Shown here piece by piece: positions 17,067-25,695 of a stretch of 64,000 nucleotides of DNA. This DNA comes from Vibrio neptunius (GTDB lineage Bacteria > Pseudomonadota > Gammaproteobacteria > Enterobacterales > Vibrionaceae): assembly GCF_000967495.1 (NCBI RefSeq), contig NZ_JXXU01000019.1, forward strand, positions 1-64,000, read 5' to 3'. The stretch's first letter is position 1. Every line of letters begins with the position of its first letter. Under the pieces are notes generated by a model, which did no database searches, had not been told where the DNA came from, and was given only the letters and a program-made list of their open reading frames with translations. The translations under genes were made by a program, and so were the position numbers.

Positions 17067-19259
17067 TTAGTTGAACAAACCTTTCAGTAAACCATTGATC
17101 ACTTCTTTGGTCTTTTCATCTTTGATTTTGTCACCCAGCTTCTCATCAAGTTTCTTCAGACCGCGATCAATTTCTTTCTGCGCTTTTTGCTTCAGAACAT
17201 CATCGAAAACCAGCTTGAATTTAGGCTGCTGCCAAGAGCCAGAAATGTTGATTGGAATCGTCACATCACGCAACTCATCAATGTCTTTGCCACCCTGCCC
17301 CTCTAAAGAACCGACAATTGAAGTACTGACCGTGAAATCAACGGTTTGAGTCAGGTAATTGGCACTACCGTTGCCACGAATACGCAACAGTGGTGATTGC
17401 ATCGTTAAATCGTTGGTCGAGACATTACCCTTGTTCAGTTTCAGCGTCGCCTTCATCGCACTAAAGTCCGTCTTTTGTGTCTCATTGCTAGACTCAACTT
17501 TCTGGCCTTTTATTTTGGCGTAGTTTTCACGAATCAATTGTGCAACGTTGATACCGTTAACGGCGCCATCGGTGAAGTTAATACCTACAGTCCCGACCAA
17601 GTTTTTCTGAATACCCGTTGGGGTCAGACTGGTGCCTTTAACGTCAACATCAATGTTGCCCGTACCTTCCAGCATGTCATTGTTTGCCACGTCTTTGAGT
17701 AGTGGCAGAACTTTAACACCTTTGATTTGCTTCTTCGCTGTGTAAGACGCTGGGCTCTTACGTGCATCCAATTTAGCGGTTGCAGTAATTGAACCTTGGT
17801 ACAAGTTTGACGAGAACGATGTCAACTCTGCAACCCCTCGATTGACATAGAAGCTCGCTGTAACGTTTTGCATTCTGGCGTTGCTGGCTTTGAACTTATC
17901 AATAGTGATATCACCTTTGACGTCCAACGTCTTCAACGCTGACAAATCAGGTTCTACTTCAGCTTGTGGCTTACTTGACGATGCGGCAACACTATTTGTG
18001 GATACAGGGTCGCTATTAGAGCTTGTCGAGTCTGTATTTGCTGGAACCGATGTATCAGGTTGTGAAGCATTCTCTGCTGGCTTATTCAGACCAAGAAACT
18101 CATCCAAATCGATGTTAGGACTGTGCAGAGCAAAACGTACTTTTGGAATATCACCTAGCGTTACATCCGCTTTACCATCAAAAGCCAGAGCATTGGCGGT
18201 TAATTTCTCTAACACAAAGCTCAAGTGGCTTTTCGTCAGATCAAACGTCAAATCAGAGGCCATATCCACTTTCATTGGCGATTGAGGCAGTGCATCACCT
18301 TTGAATGTCGCATCCAAAGTCAGCTTATTCATCACCACTTTAGAAATCGCGGTGTCTATCGTCAGCGCACCTGCACCTTTCATATCGATGTCGAGACCAG
18401 CAGCTGTACCTGCAACGCTGTAAGTCAAAGCGTTTGCTTTATCAAACTCAAACGTTTCTAACCCAAGCTTGATTGAATCCATCTTGGTTGCTGGATCACT
18501 AAAGCTCGCATTGAGAGCAATATTGCGCAACGCATACTCAGCAAAGCCTTTTGCTAGCTTAAATTCAGCACTGCCTTGCGCCGTGAATTTTTGCTGGTTG
18601 TTTTCGCCTTTGGCAGCAAATTCTGCTTTGGTCCAAGTGTCGATAGCAAACTCAGACAAGTTAAGCGATACGTCGTAAAGCTTAGTGTAAGAGCCTGCCT
18701 GTTTATCTTGGATTTCAACCGCAGCATTGGAGACGGTGACTCCTGCAAGATTAATCGTCCAAGCAGAGACAGGACTTGGGCTTGACTCTGACGGAGCGTT
18801 TTCCGCAGATGCTTCGGGGCTTGGTGTATCCGTTACCGTTGCGGCGGCCTCCACCTGCGTAGTTTGAGCCTGAGTCAATACATCAATGTTCTTTCGACCA
18901 TCTTTGAGTGTTTCGAGGTAAAACTCAGCACCCGTGAGAGTAACATTGCCAATTTCAAGTTGTTGACTGAGTAAAGGCATAACAGAAACATCTACGCCTA
19001 CTGTGTCAACTTTAAACATATTTGGCTGGCTAAAACCCTGCGGATTACGCAGTTCTGTTTTGCCTAGCTCAAAGCCGATAGACGGGTAGAATTGCCAGCT
19101 GATATCGCCTTCAATGATTAGCTCAAGGCCTGTTTGTTTTTGCGCCTGCTCAACAATGAGGGGTTTAAATTGGTTTGGGTTAACCAACAGCACCAGTGCC
19201 AATAGTGCACCGATAATGATTACTAGAGGAATCGCTATATATAGCAACAGTTTCTTCAT
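17067..19259 (-). CDS. AsmA-family envelope protein
   Basis: A 730-residue protein starting at the ATG at 19259 (AAGGAC 9 bases before); an ATG 6 bases upstream is too close to that site. One N-terminal membrane helix (LLLYIAIPLVIIIGALLALV) anchors a long periplasmic beta-rich domain. The AsmA signature follows the helix: VNPNQFKPLIVEQAQKQTG, then WQFYPSIGFELG. The centre holds low-complexity Ser/Pro/Ala/Asp stretches (about residues 150-170 and 405-435). The C-terminus has the AsmA repeat with GNGSANYLTQTVDF and ends in a charged helical tail. AsmA/TAM relatives are linked to phospholipid transport and outer-membrane homeostasis. It is longer than E. coli AsmA (about 617). Confidence 0.9.
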   Translation of the reverse strand: MKKLLLYIAIPLVIIIGALLALVLLVNPNQFKPLIVEQAQKQTGLELIIEGDISWQFYPSIGFELGKTELRNPQGFSQPNMFKVDTVGVDVSVMPLLSQQLEIGNVTLTGAEFYLETLKDGRKNIDVLTQAQTTQVEAAATVTDTPSPEASAENAPSESSPSPVSAWTINLAGVTVSNAAVEIQDKQAGSYTKLYDVSLNLSEFAIDTWTKAEFAAKGENNQQKFTAQGSAEFKLAKGFAEYALRNIALNASFSDPATKMDSIKLGLETFEFDKANALTYSVAGTAAGLDIDMKGAGALTIDTAISKVVMNKLTLDATFKGDALPQSPMKVDMASDLTFDLTKSHLSFVLEKLTANALAFDGKADVTLGDIPKVRFALHSPNIDLDEFLGLNKPAENASQPDTSVPANTDSTSSNSDPVSTNSVAASSSKPQAEVEPDLSALKTLDVKGDITIDKFKASNARMQNVTASFYVNRGVAELTSFSSNLYQGSITATAKLDARKSPASYTAKKQIKGVKVLPLLKDVANNDMLEGTGNIDVDVKGTSLTPTGIQKNLVGTVGINFTDGAVNGINVAQLIRENYAKIKGQKVESSNETQKTDFSAMKATLKLNKGNVSTNDLTMQSPLLRIRGNGSANYLTQTVDFTVSTSIVGSLEGQGGKDIDELRDVTIPINISGSWQQPKFKLVFDDVLKQKAQKEIDRGLKKLDEKLGDKIKDEKTKEVINGLLKGLFN

Positions 19260-19345
19260 CAGCATTGTCCTTGCTATTCGGGTATTGGTGGACAAATACC
19301 CCAATTATAAGTCTTGTCGAAAAACGTTTATGAAACATAAAAAGA

Positions 19346-19368
19346 AAGTGGCACTTAAAGTGCCACTT
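19346..19368 (-). terminator. Terminator of udk
   Basis: AAGTGGCACT and AGTGCCACTT make a perfect 10-bp stem with a 3-base loop, with CTTTTTATG after it on the minus strand. Confidence 0.85.
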
Positions 19369-19406
19369 CTTGCGTAAAAAATAAAGCGTCTGAATGAGAC
19401 AAAGGG

Positions 19407-20048
19407 TTAAGCTTTCAAAAGTTTTGCAATGTGCGCTTTCAGTACGTCGATCGCAATACGGTTTTTTCCACCACGAGGGACAATGATATCCGCGTACTGT
19501 TTTGACGGTTCGATAAACTGCATAAACATTGGACGTACCGTTTCTTGATATTGCTTCAGCACAGATTCCATAGTACGACCACGCTCTTCCACATCACGCT
19601 TCACACGGCGTAGCAGACAAATGTCGAGAGGGGTGTCCATAAACACGGTCGCGTGCATCAAATCACGTAAGCGTGGATCAGTCAGGAGAAGAATACCTTC
19701 CAGAATGATCACCTTTTTTGGTGTCATCGATGAGGTATTGTCTGTGCGTGTGTGGTGCGTGTAGCTATATTCTGGTACTTCGACAGCTTCACCACGAGTC
19801 AGCATTTCAAGATGCTCACACAAAAGATCGTGATCCAGCGCGCTCGGGTGGTCGTAGTTGGTCTTAACACGCTCTTCCATGCTCAGGTGACCCTGATCGT
19901 TGTAGTAGCAATCTTCCGTAATCACACCAATTTGATGATCGCCCACTTTCTCACGAAGTTCGTTATAGATAGTACTGGCGATTAAACTTTTTCCAGAAGC
20001 AGACGCGCCAGCAATACCGACGATGACGCATTGATTATTATCAGACAT
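19407..20048 (-). CDS. udk: Uridine/cytidine kinase
   Basis: A 213-residue enzyme, exactly the length of E. coli Udk. [15 protein letters not shown] is the P-loop near residue 12, with [24 protein letters not shown] and [21 protein letters not shown] following as in the family. It phosphorylates uridine and cytidine with ATP or GTP in pyrimidine salvage. The order mrp-udk-asmA and the neighbouring metG are conserved in related gammaproteobacteria. It has its own terminator and appears monocistronic. Confidence 0.97.
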   Translation of the reverse strand: MSDNNQCVIVGIAGASASGKSLIASTIYNELREKVGDHQIGVITEDCYYNDQGHLSMEERVKTNYDHPSALDHDLLCEHLEMLTRGEAVEVPEYSYTHHTRTDNTSSMTPKKVIILEGILLLTDPRLRDLMHATVFMDTPLDICLLRRVKRDVEERGRTMESVLKQYQETVRPMFMQFIEPSKQYADIIVPRGGKNRIAIDVLKAHIAKLLKA

Positions 20049-20250
20049 TATTCTTGCACCCGATGAATTGAATTGGTGTCATATTCTAATACTAGCAGTG
20101 TGCATAAAGCGCACATTGTGTATTAGTGTGTAATAGATAAACCGCCTGATTATAGGGAGTTCGGCTTGCAGTTACTAGTGAGTATTTAACCCAAACCTAC
20201 AAATGGAATAAATAAGCTCAACGCAAACGTTTACAGGCCATAAGATGAAG

Positions 20251-20277
20251 AAACGAGTGCTTAAAAAGCACTCGTTT
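20251..20277 (-). terminator. Terminator of mrp
   Basis: AAACGAGTGCTT and AAGCACTCGTTT make a perfect 12-bp stem with a 3-base loop, just past the mrp stop on the minus strand. Confidence 0.85.
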
Positions 20278-20282
20278 TATCG

Positions 20283-21356
20283 TTACTCGACCATGGTAAA
20301 TTGGATAGAAGCGGGCTTTTCTTTACCATGCCAGTACATTCGAGCACAGACAGATTCAGCTAGTTGAATGTATTGAGCGGCATGTTCGGAGTCTGGGCGC
20401 GCAGCCACCGTTGGACAGCCATTATCAATGTCTTCACGCATAGAGATGTGCAAAGGAATTTGGGCCAATAAGTCCAGACCATACTCACTCGACATTTTCT
20501 CAGCCCCTCCAGCACCAAAGATGTGTTCTTTACCACCACAGTGACTGCAAATGTGATAACTCATGTTCTCAACTAACCCTACTACAGGTACTTGTACCTT
20601 CTCAAACATAGCCGCACCTTTGCGCGCGTCGGCTAATGCGAGATCTTGTGGCGTAGTGACTATCACAGCTCCAGTCACTGGAATTTGCTGCGCAAGTGTC
20701 AGTTGGATATCTCCTGTCCCCGGCGGCATATCGATCACCAAATAATCTAGCTCTGGCCATTCCGTCTCATTCAACAGTTGAGCCAGCGCTTTGGAAGCCA
20801 TCGGCCCGCGCCAGATTGCTGCTTCATCCTTCGACACCAGATAACCAATCGAATGTGTATAAATGCCATGCGCAGCAATAGGCTGCATCCACTTGTCATC
20901 GCGAACGACTGGTGTTGCCTGTTGCTGACCTAACATCATGGGTACGGACGGGCCATAAATATCCGCATCAAGTAGCCCGACTTTTGCTCCAGATTGCGCC
21001 ATGGCAAGCGCTAGGTTAACTGAAGTTGTCGATTTGCCGACACCACCTTTCGCAGATGTGACTGCAATGACATTTTTGACACCTTTGACTTCATGAACAA
21101 CATGAGTTTCCAATGGTTTAGGTTCAACAGAAACCTCACACTCAAAAGCGGTGACCCCACCACTTTGCTGCTGATCATGAACCCACTCTGACAAATCGCT
21201 AACCAACGCTTTGGCGGCGAAGGGAATCGCGATTTGGATAGCGTTAGCTCCAACCGTGACAATATTTGCCACAGATGCCCATTGCGGAGCTAAACTCGGG
21301 TGCTCAAATTGGTTTAACCAAGTACAGAAATCTTGCTTTGAAGTGAACTGACGCAT
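20283..21356 (-). CDS. apbC: Iron-sulfur cluster carrier ATPase Mrp/ApbC
   Basis: A 357-residue P-loop protein. An N-terminal MIP18-like segment (about residues 1-85) precedes the ATPase: SAKGGVGKSTTSVNLALAMA (deviant Walker A) near residue 100, DADIYGPSVPMMLG, DMPPGTGD and a CSHCG pair near 270 that binds the cluster. It carries and hands on [4Fe-4S] clusters. It is divergent from metG, the standard arrangement in gammaproteobacteria. Confidence 0.95.
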   Translation of the reverse strand: MRQFTSKQDFCTWLNQFEHPSLAPQWASVANIVTVGANAIQIAIPFAAKALVSDLSEWVHDQQQSGGVTAFECEVSVEPKPLETHVVHEVKGVKNVIAVTSAKGGVGKSTTSVNLALAMAQSGAKVGLLDADIYGPSVPMMLGQQQATPVVRDDKWMQPIAAHGIYTHSIGYLVSKDEAAIWRGPMASKALAQLLNETEWPELDYLVIDMPPGTGDIQLTLAQQIPVTGAVIVTTPQDLALADARKGAAMFEKVQVPVVGLVENMSYHICSHCGGKEHIFGAGGAEKMSSEYGLDLLAQIPLHISMREDIDNGCPTVAARPDSEHAAQYIQLAESVCARMYWHGKEKPASIQFTMVE

Positions 21357-21433
21357 AGGTCCTCCTTATGCATCTAATCGTAGCACTGAGCGGCGCAGGA
21401 CTGAACCCCGAAAAAACTAAGGTAATCACGCTG

Positions 21434-21451
21434 ATGACTCCTTGGAGTCAT
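21434..21451. promoter_or_regulatory. Perfect 8-bp hairpin in the metG leader
   Basis: ATGACTCC-TT-GGAGTCAT lies 60 bp before the metG start. The arms are exact, but the loop of two bases is too short for an RNA hairpin without opening the end, so a DNA-binding palindrome is equally possible. Confidence 0.4.
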
Positions 21452-21511
21452 TGGTGGGATAAGGTAGTATTACTCTCTATTTTTATACACCTTAAGAAGC
21501 GATTATTAAGT

Positions 21512-23572
21512 ATGGCAAACGATCCAAGAAAACTACTGGTCACTTGTGCCCTTCCGTACGCTAACGGTTCGATTCACCTAGGTCATATGCTTGAGCACAT
21601 TCAAGCTGACATCTGGGTTCGCTACCAACGCCTACGTGGCAACACTGTAAACTTCATCTGTGCTGACGATGCTCACGGCACGCCAATCATGCTAAAAGCA
21701 CAACAGATGGGTATTACGCCAGAAGAGATGATCGCTGCAGTAAGTGAAGAGCACCAGAAAGACTTCGCTGGCTTCGATATTAGCTTTGATAACTACCACA
21801 GCACACACTCTGAAGAGAACCGTGAGCTGGCTTCACACATTTACCTAGAGCTGAAAAAGAATGGCTTTATCTCTAGCCGCACTATCTCTCAGCTGTTTGA
21901 CCCTGAAAAAGAGATGTTCCTACCGGACCGTTTCGTAAAAGGCACTTGCCCTAAATGTAAGTCAGAAGACCAATACGGTGACAACTGTGACAACTGTGGT
22001 GAAACGTACAGCCCAACTGAACTGATTGATCCTAAGTCAGCAGTATCTGGTGCGACACCAGTGATGAAAGACTCTGAGCACTTCTTCTTCGACCTACCTC
22101 AGTTCGAAAGCATGCTCCAAGAGTGGACCCGCTCTGGCTCACTTCAAGCTGAAACAGCAAACAAGATGCAAGAGTGGTTTGAGTCTGGTCTTCAACAGTG
22201 GGACATCTCTCGTGATGCGCCGTATTTCGGCTTTGAAATCCCAGGTGAGAAAGACAAGTTCTTCTACGTGTGGCTAGATGCCCCTATCGGCTACATGGGT
22301 TCATTCAAAAATCTATGTGACAAGCGCGATGACCTAGACTTCGACGAGTATTGGAAGAAAGATAGCACAACTGAGCTTTACCACTTCATTGGTAAAGACA
22401 TTGTTTACTTCCACTCGCTATTCTGGCCAGCAATGCTTGAAGGCAGTGGTTTCCGAAAGCCAAACAACGTATTTGTGCACGGCTACGTAACCGTAAACGG
22501 TGCGAAGATGTCTAAGTCGAAAGGCACATTCATCAAAGCCTCGACTTACTTGAACCACCTAGACCCAGAGTGTCTACGCTACTACTACGCCGCTAAGCTA
22601 AACAGTCGTATCGATGATCTCGATCTTAACCTTGAAGACTTCACTCAGCGTGTGAACGCAGACGTGGTCAACAAGATTGTTAACCTAGCGTCTCGTAACG
22701 CCGGCTTCATCAGTAAGCGTTTCGAAGGCAAGCTGTCTGAAAACTTCGCTGAGCCAGAGCTATACAACGAATTCGTTGCTGCTGCTGATCGCATTGCAGA
22801 GCTTTTCGAAACTCGTGAGTTTGGCCGTGCTATCCGTGAAATCACGGCACTGGCAGACAAAGCCAACCAATACGTTGATGAAAAAGCACCGTGGGTTGTA
22901 GCCAAAGAAGAAGGTAAAGACCAAGAGCTACAAGACATCTGTTCTGTGGGTATTAATCTATTCCGCGTTCTGATGACTTACCTAAAACCAGTCATGCCAG
23001 AGCTTGCTGCGCGAACGGAAGGCTTCCTAAACGAAGAACTGACTTGGGAAGGTATCGCTGCACCACTAACGGGTCACGAAATCACTAAGTTCAAAGCACT
23101 GTTCAACCGTATCGATCCTAAGAAGGTTGAAGCCATGGTTGAAGCTTCAAAAGAAGATGCAGCAGCAGAAGTTGCAGCAAAAGAAGCGGCAGAAGCAGCA
23201 AAGAACCAAGCAAGTCAGACTGAACTCGATAAAGAGCCAATTGCAGATGAAATCGAATTCGATGACTTTGCCAAAGTTGATCTTCGTATCGCTAAGATCG
23301 TTGAGTGTGAAGAAGTGCCAAAAGCAAACAAGCTTCTCAAATTGCAGCTGGATATCGGTGGTGAAGTCCGTCAGGTATTTGCGGGTATTAAGTCAGCTTA
23401 CAAACCTGAAGATCTGATTGGTAAGCACACGGTTATGGTGGCAAACCTTAAACCACGTAAGATGAAGTTTGGTATGTCTGAGGGCATGGTACTAGCAGCG
23501 GGCCCAGGTGGCAGTGATCTTTGGATCCTTGAGCCGCACGAAGGTGCCCAGCCAGGCATGCGCGTCATGTAA
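21512..23572 (+). CDS. metG: Methionyl-tRNA synthetase
   Basis: A 686-residue class I synthetase starting at the ATG at 21512 ([20 protein letters not shown]); the frame is open 48 codons further up but without family similarity. HLGH at residues 22-25 is the HIGH motif, [18 protein letters not shown] the zinc knuckle, and KMSKS at 332-336 the second ATP motif. The last 115 residues (from about [16 protein letters not shown]) are the Trbp111-type tRNA-binding and dimerisation domain, preceded by an Ala/Glu/Lys-rich helical linker. Codon use is that of a highly expressed gene. Confidence 0.98.
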   Translation: MANDPRKLLVTCALPYANGSIHLGHMLEHIQADIWVRYQRLRGNTVNFICADDAHGTPIMLKAQQMGITPEEMIAAVSEEHQKDFAGFDISFDNYHSTHSEENRELASHIYLELKKNGFISSRTISQLFDPEKEMFLPDRFVKGTCPKCKSEDQYGDNCDNCGETYSPTELIDPKSAVSGATPVMKDSEHFFFDLPQFESMLQEWTRSGSLQAETANKMQEWFESGLQQWDISRDAPYFGFEIPGEKDKFFYVWLDAPIGYMGSFKNLCDKRDDLDFDEYWKKDSTTELYHFIGKDIVYFHSLFWPAMLEGSGFRKPNNVFVHGYVTVNGAKMSKSKGTFIKASTYLNHLDPECLRYYYAAKLNSRIDDLDLNLEDFTQRVNADVVNKIVNLASRNAGFISKRFEGKLSENFAEPELYNEFVAAADRIAELFETREFGRAIREITALADKANQYVDEKAPWVVAKEEGKDQELQDICSVGINLFRVLMTYLKPVMPELAARTEGFLNEELTWEGIAAPLTGHEITKFKALFNRIDPKKVEAMVEASKEDAAAEVAAKEAAEAAKNQASQTELDKEPIADEIEFDDFAKVDLRIAKIVECEEVPKANKLLKLQLDIGGEVRQVFAGIKSAYKPEDLIGKHTVMVANLKPRKMKFGMSEGMVLAAGPGGSDLWILEPHEGAQPGMRVM

Positions 23573-23594
23573 GCCAGCTGACTTTCAGTTACTC

Positions 23595-23623
23595 AAGCCC
23601 CGCTTTTATAGCGGGGCTTTTTT
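23595..23623 (+). terminator. metG terminator
   Basis: AAGCCCCGC and GCGGGGCTT form a 9-bp stem with a 7-base loop, followed by TTTT. Confidence 0.92.
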
Positions 23624-23775
23624 GTGCCCTATTTCACACTTTTGGTGAGTTCGTGCACCTTCTGAGAGCATAACTGCACACCTAAAAACAATAAGTAATT
23701 GAAATATAATAGATAAAATTCTGGCATCAAAGCTGCTCCTAGCATTGAGAGGTATCAAGCAACAAGGAGTCAGTC

Positions 23776-24588
23776 ATGTTTGTACTCATTTCTCTCGTTA
23801 TATCCATTGGCATTTTGCTGGCGATGTTTCACTTTTCAAAACACCGTCAAACGACACTACAGAGAAAATTCGACATTCTCGTATTACTTAGGCAAGTTTT
23901 GCTGCTGAGTCGACAGCACAGATCGCTCACTCATCAAGCACTGTCCCTTCAAGATCAATCTCAGAGCTTTCCTGAGTTAGAACGAATCTATGACCAAATG
24001 ATGGAAAAATCGGGAGAGCTTATCGCTGTGGCACAGTTTGAAAACAAACCTATGTATCGAATACTGCAGCTCAAACTGAAAGGACTGCATAAAGAATGGT
24101 CCCAACGTTCTGTTGCGCGCAATCAAGTCATTCATGGGCATGCCATCCGTCATTGTATGTTCATGATGGATGAGGTGGCTATTGCATGGCTGATTGAATC
24201 CGGAAGAGAAGAATTGAGTGACGAATACCATCTAAACTGGCAACAAGTGTTAGATAGTATGGAAGTGCTTACTCAGTTACGCGTATGCATTCAAGAAGCA
24301 CACTACCCGGAGGGAATGCTAAGAGTTAAATACTATTGTGAGAAGTCGAGACGAAAACTTAATCAACTCTCTTTAATTTGTCCAATGTCGATTGCCTCAC
24401 CGCTAAGCTCAAAGTCCATGCATACTTTGTCCGAAATAGGTGCTTCTGATGATATGGCGCTTTCAGTGGAAGAGCTCTACCAACTGACGACAGATATCTC
24501 CCTGATTATTTCTCAGGTGTATGACCAAATGTTGTCGAACATGACAGAAAGTTTGTATTTACCTCTCCCTAAAGTGGCTTTTAGTTAG
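23776..24588 (+). CDS. Membrane-anchored hypothetical protein, possibly a sensor-like domain
   Basis: A 270-residue protein with one N-terminal hydrophobic segment (VLISLVISIGILLAMFHF) and an otherwise helical, His/Gln/Arg-rich body. AACAAGGAG gives a good ribosome site. The run of amphipathic helices with scattered conserved-looking Arg, His and Asp (for example RNQVIHGHAIRHCMFMMDE) recalls nitrate/nitrite-sensing (NIT) helical bundles, but I cannot confirm that. It stands alone between the metG and udp terminators and is likely a conserved vibrio gene of unknown function. Confidence 0.65.
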   Translation: MFVLISLVISIGILLAMFHFSKHRQTTLQRKFDILVLLRQVLLLSRQHRSLTHQALSLQDQSQSFPELERIYDQMMEKSGELIAVAQFENKPMYRILQLKLKGLHKEWSQRSVARNQVIHGHAIRHCMFMMDEVAIAWLIESGREELSDEYHLNWQQVLDSMEVLTQLRVCIQEAHYPEGMLRVKYYCEKSRRKLNQLSLICPMSIASPLSSKSMHTLSEIGASDDMALSVEELYQLTTDISLIISQVYDQMLSNMTESLYLPLPKVAFS

Positions 24589-24622
24589 CCGAACATCCCG
24601 TTACAGGTGTATTGCGAGAAAA

Positions 24623-24649
24623 AAAGCCCTGCTCAAAGAGCAGGGCTTT
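24623..24649. terminator. Bidirectional terminator between the unknown gene and udp
   Basis: AAAGCCCTGCT and AGCAGGGCTTT form a perfect 11-bp stem with a 5-base loop, A-rich before and T-rich at its end, so it can serve both convergent genes. Confidence 0.88.
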
Positions 24650-24669
24650 AGAAAGGGAAAATTTTGCTA

Positions 24670-25428
24670 TTAAAGCATCTTGCGTGCAGCTTCAACCACA
24701 ACTTTGATTGAACGCGCTTCTGTCTCTTTCAGCGTTGAATGGTCTGGGATCTCTTTCTGAGTACGGTTGATGATAACACCCGCAACACAGCCCGCTTTCA
24801 AGCCTGAGCTTGCACACATGGTAAGTAGCGTCGCAGACTCCATTTCAAAGTTCAGCACGCCCATATCTTGCCATTCTTTCATCGAGCCTTGGAAACGCTT
24901 GACGACGCGACCTGAGAATGTATCGTAGCGTTCCTGACCTGGGTAGAAGGTATCACTAGATGCAGTAACACCCATGTGTACATTTGCACCAGACTCTTCA
25001 ACAGCGGCTTTCATCGCTGTCGCCACTTCAAAATCAGCCACTGCTGGGAATTCCATCGGAGCAAAGTGAAGACTAGCGCCATCTAGGCGTACAGAACCTG
25101 TTGAAACAATCATGTCACCAACGTTAACGTGTGGCTGAATTGCACCCGTTGTTCCTACTCGTAGGAAAGTACGTACACCTAGTTGCGCCAACTCTTCGAC
25201 AGCGATCGAAGTAGAAGGACCACCAATACCAGTAGAACAAACAACAACCGGCTTACCATCTAACTCAGCACGGTAAAGTGTGTATTCACGGTGGCTCGCC
25301 AAAAATACCGGATTCTCCATTTCTTCTGCGATCTTTTGAACGCGTGCAGGGTCACCTGGGATGATCGCCAACGTGGCACCAGCAAGATCAGCTTCAGTAA
25401 CGCCTAAGTGAAATACGGCTTGAGACAT
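24670..25428 (-). CDS. udp: Uridine phosphorylase
   Basis: A 252-residue phosphorylase. [44 protein letters not shown] and [11 protein letters not shown] are the phosphate and ribose-binding motifs, and [13 protein letters not shown] is the uridine phosphorylase signature with the ribose-binding Glu. It cleaves uridine to uracil and ribose-1-phosphate in salvage and catabolism. A CRP-type site lies about 105 bp upstream, fitting the CRP/CytR control known for udp in E. coli. Single-gene unit. Confidence 0.96.
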   Translation of the reverse strand: MSQAVFHLGVTEADLAGATLAIIPGDPARVQKIAEEMENPVFLASHREYTLYRAELDGKPVVVCSTGIGGPSTSIAVEELAQLGVRTFLRVGTTGAIQPHVNVGDMIVSTGSVRLDGASLHFAPMEFPAVADFEVATAMKAAVEESGANVHMGVTASSDTFYPGQERYDTFSGRVVKRFQGSMKEWQDMGVLNFEMESATLLTMCASSGLKAGCVAGVIINRTQKEIPDHSTLKETEARSIKVVVEAARKML

Positions 25429-25533
25429 AGGGGGCTCCTTAGTTTGACGAAACTTGATTCAACACACGAACCTGTTCGTTCTATAAATTTCATTGGGTAC
25501 TGGAATACTTTATCTGACTCACGCCCACCAAAG

Positions 25534-25549
25534 AGTGATAAAACTCACA
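25534..25549. promoter_or_regulatory. Candidate CRP site upstream of udp
   Basis: AGTGA-TAAAAC-TCACA matches the TGTGA-N6-TCACA consensus with one mismatch. It is 106 bp before the udp ATG. CRP (with CytR) activates udp in enterobacteria, which makes the assignment plausible. Confidence 0.6.
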
Positions 25550-25695
25550 TTGATGAGCGCAAACAGTATTAACATTACACATAAAATCGTTTGGCATCAC
25601 ATTTTTATACAAATAGGCTACTCATGTTGCATAAAAAACAGCCTCTATACCATGGATACAGAGGCTGAGAGTTTAGTTAGGAATGTAATGAATCG

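Noticed and set aside
18225..18785. Several overlapping frames opposite the AsmA-like gene
   Set aside because: They are antisense shadows of a long, clearly coding gene.
21368..21511. 48-residue N-terminal extension of MetG
   Set aside because: No family similarity; [19 protein letters not shown] at 21512 is the normal start and the upstream part contains the palindrome.
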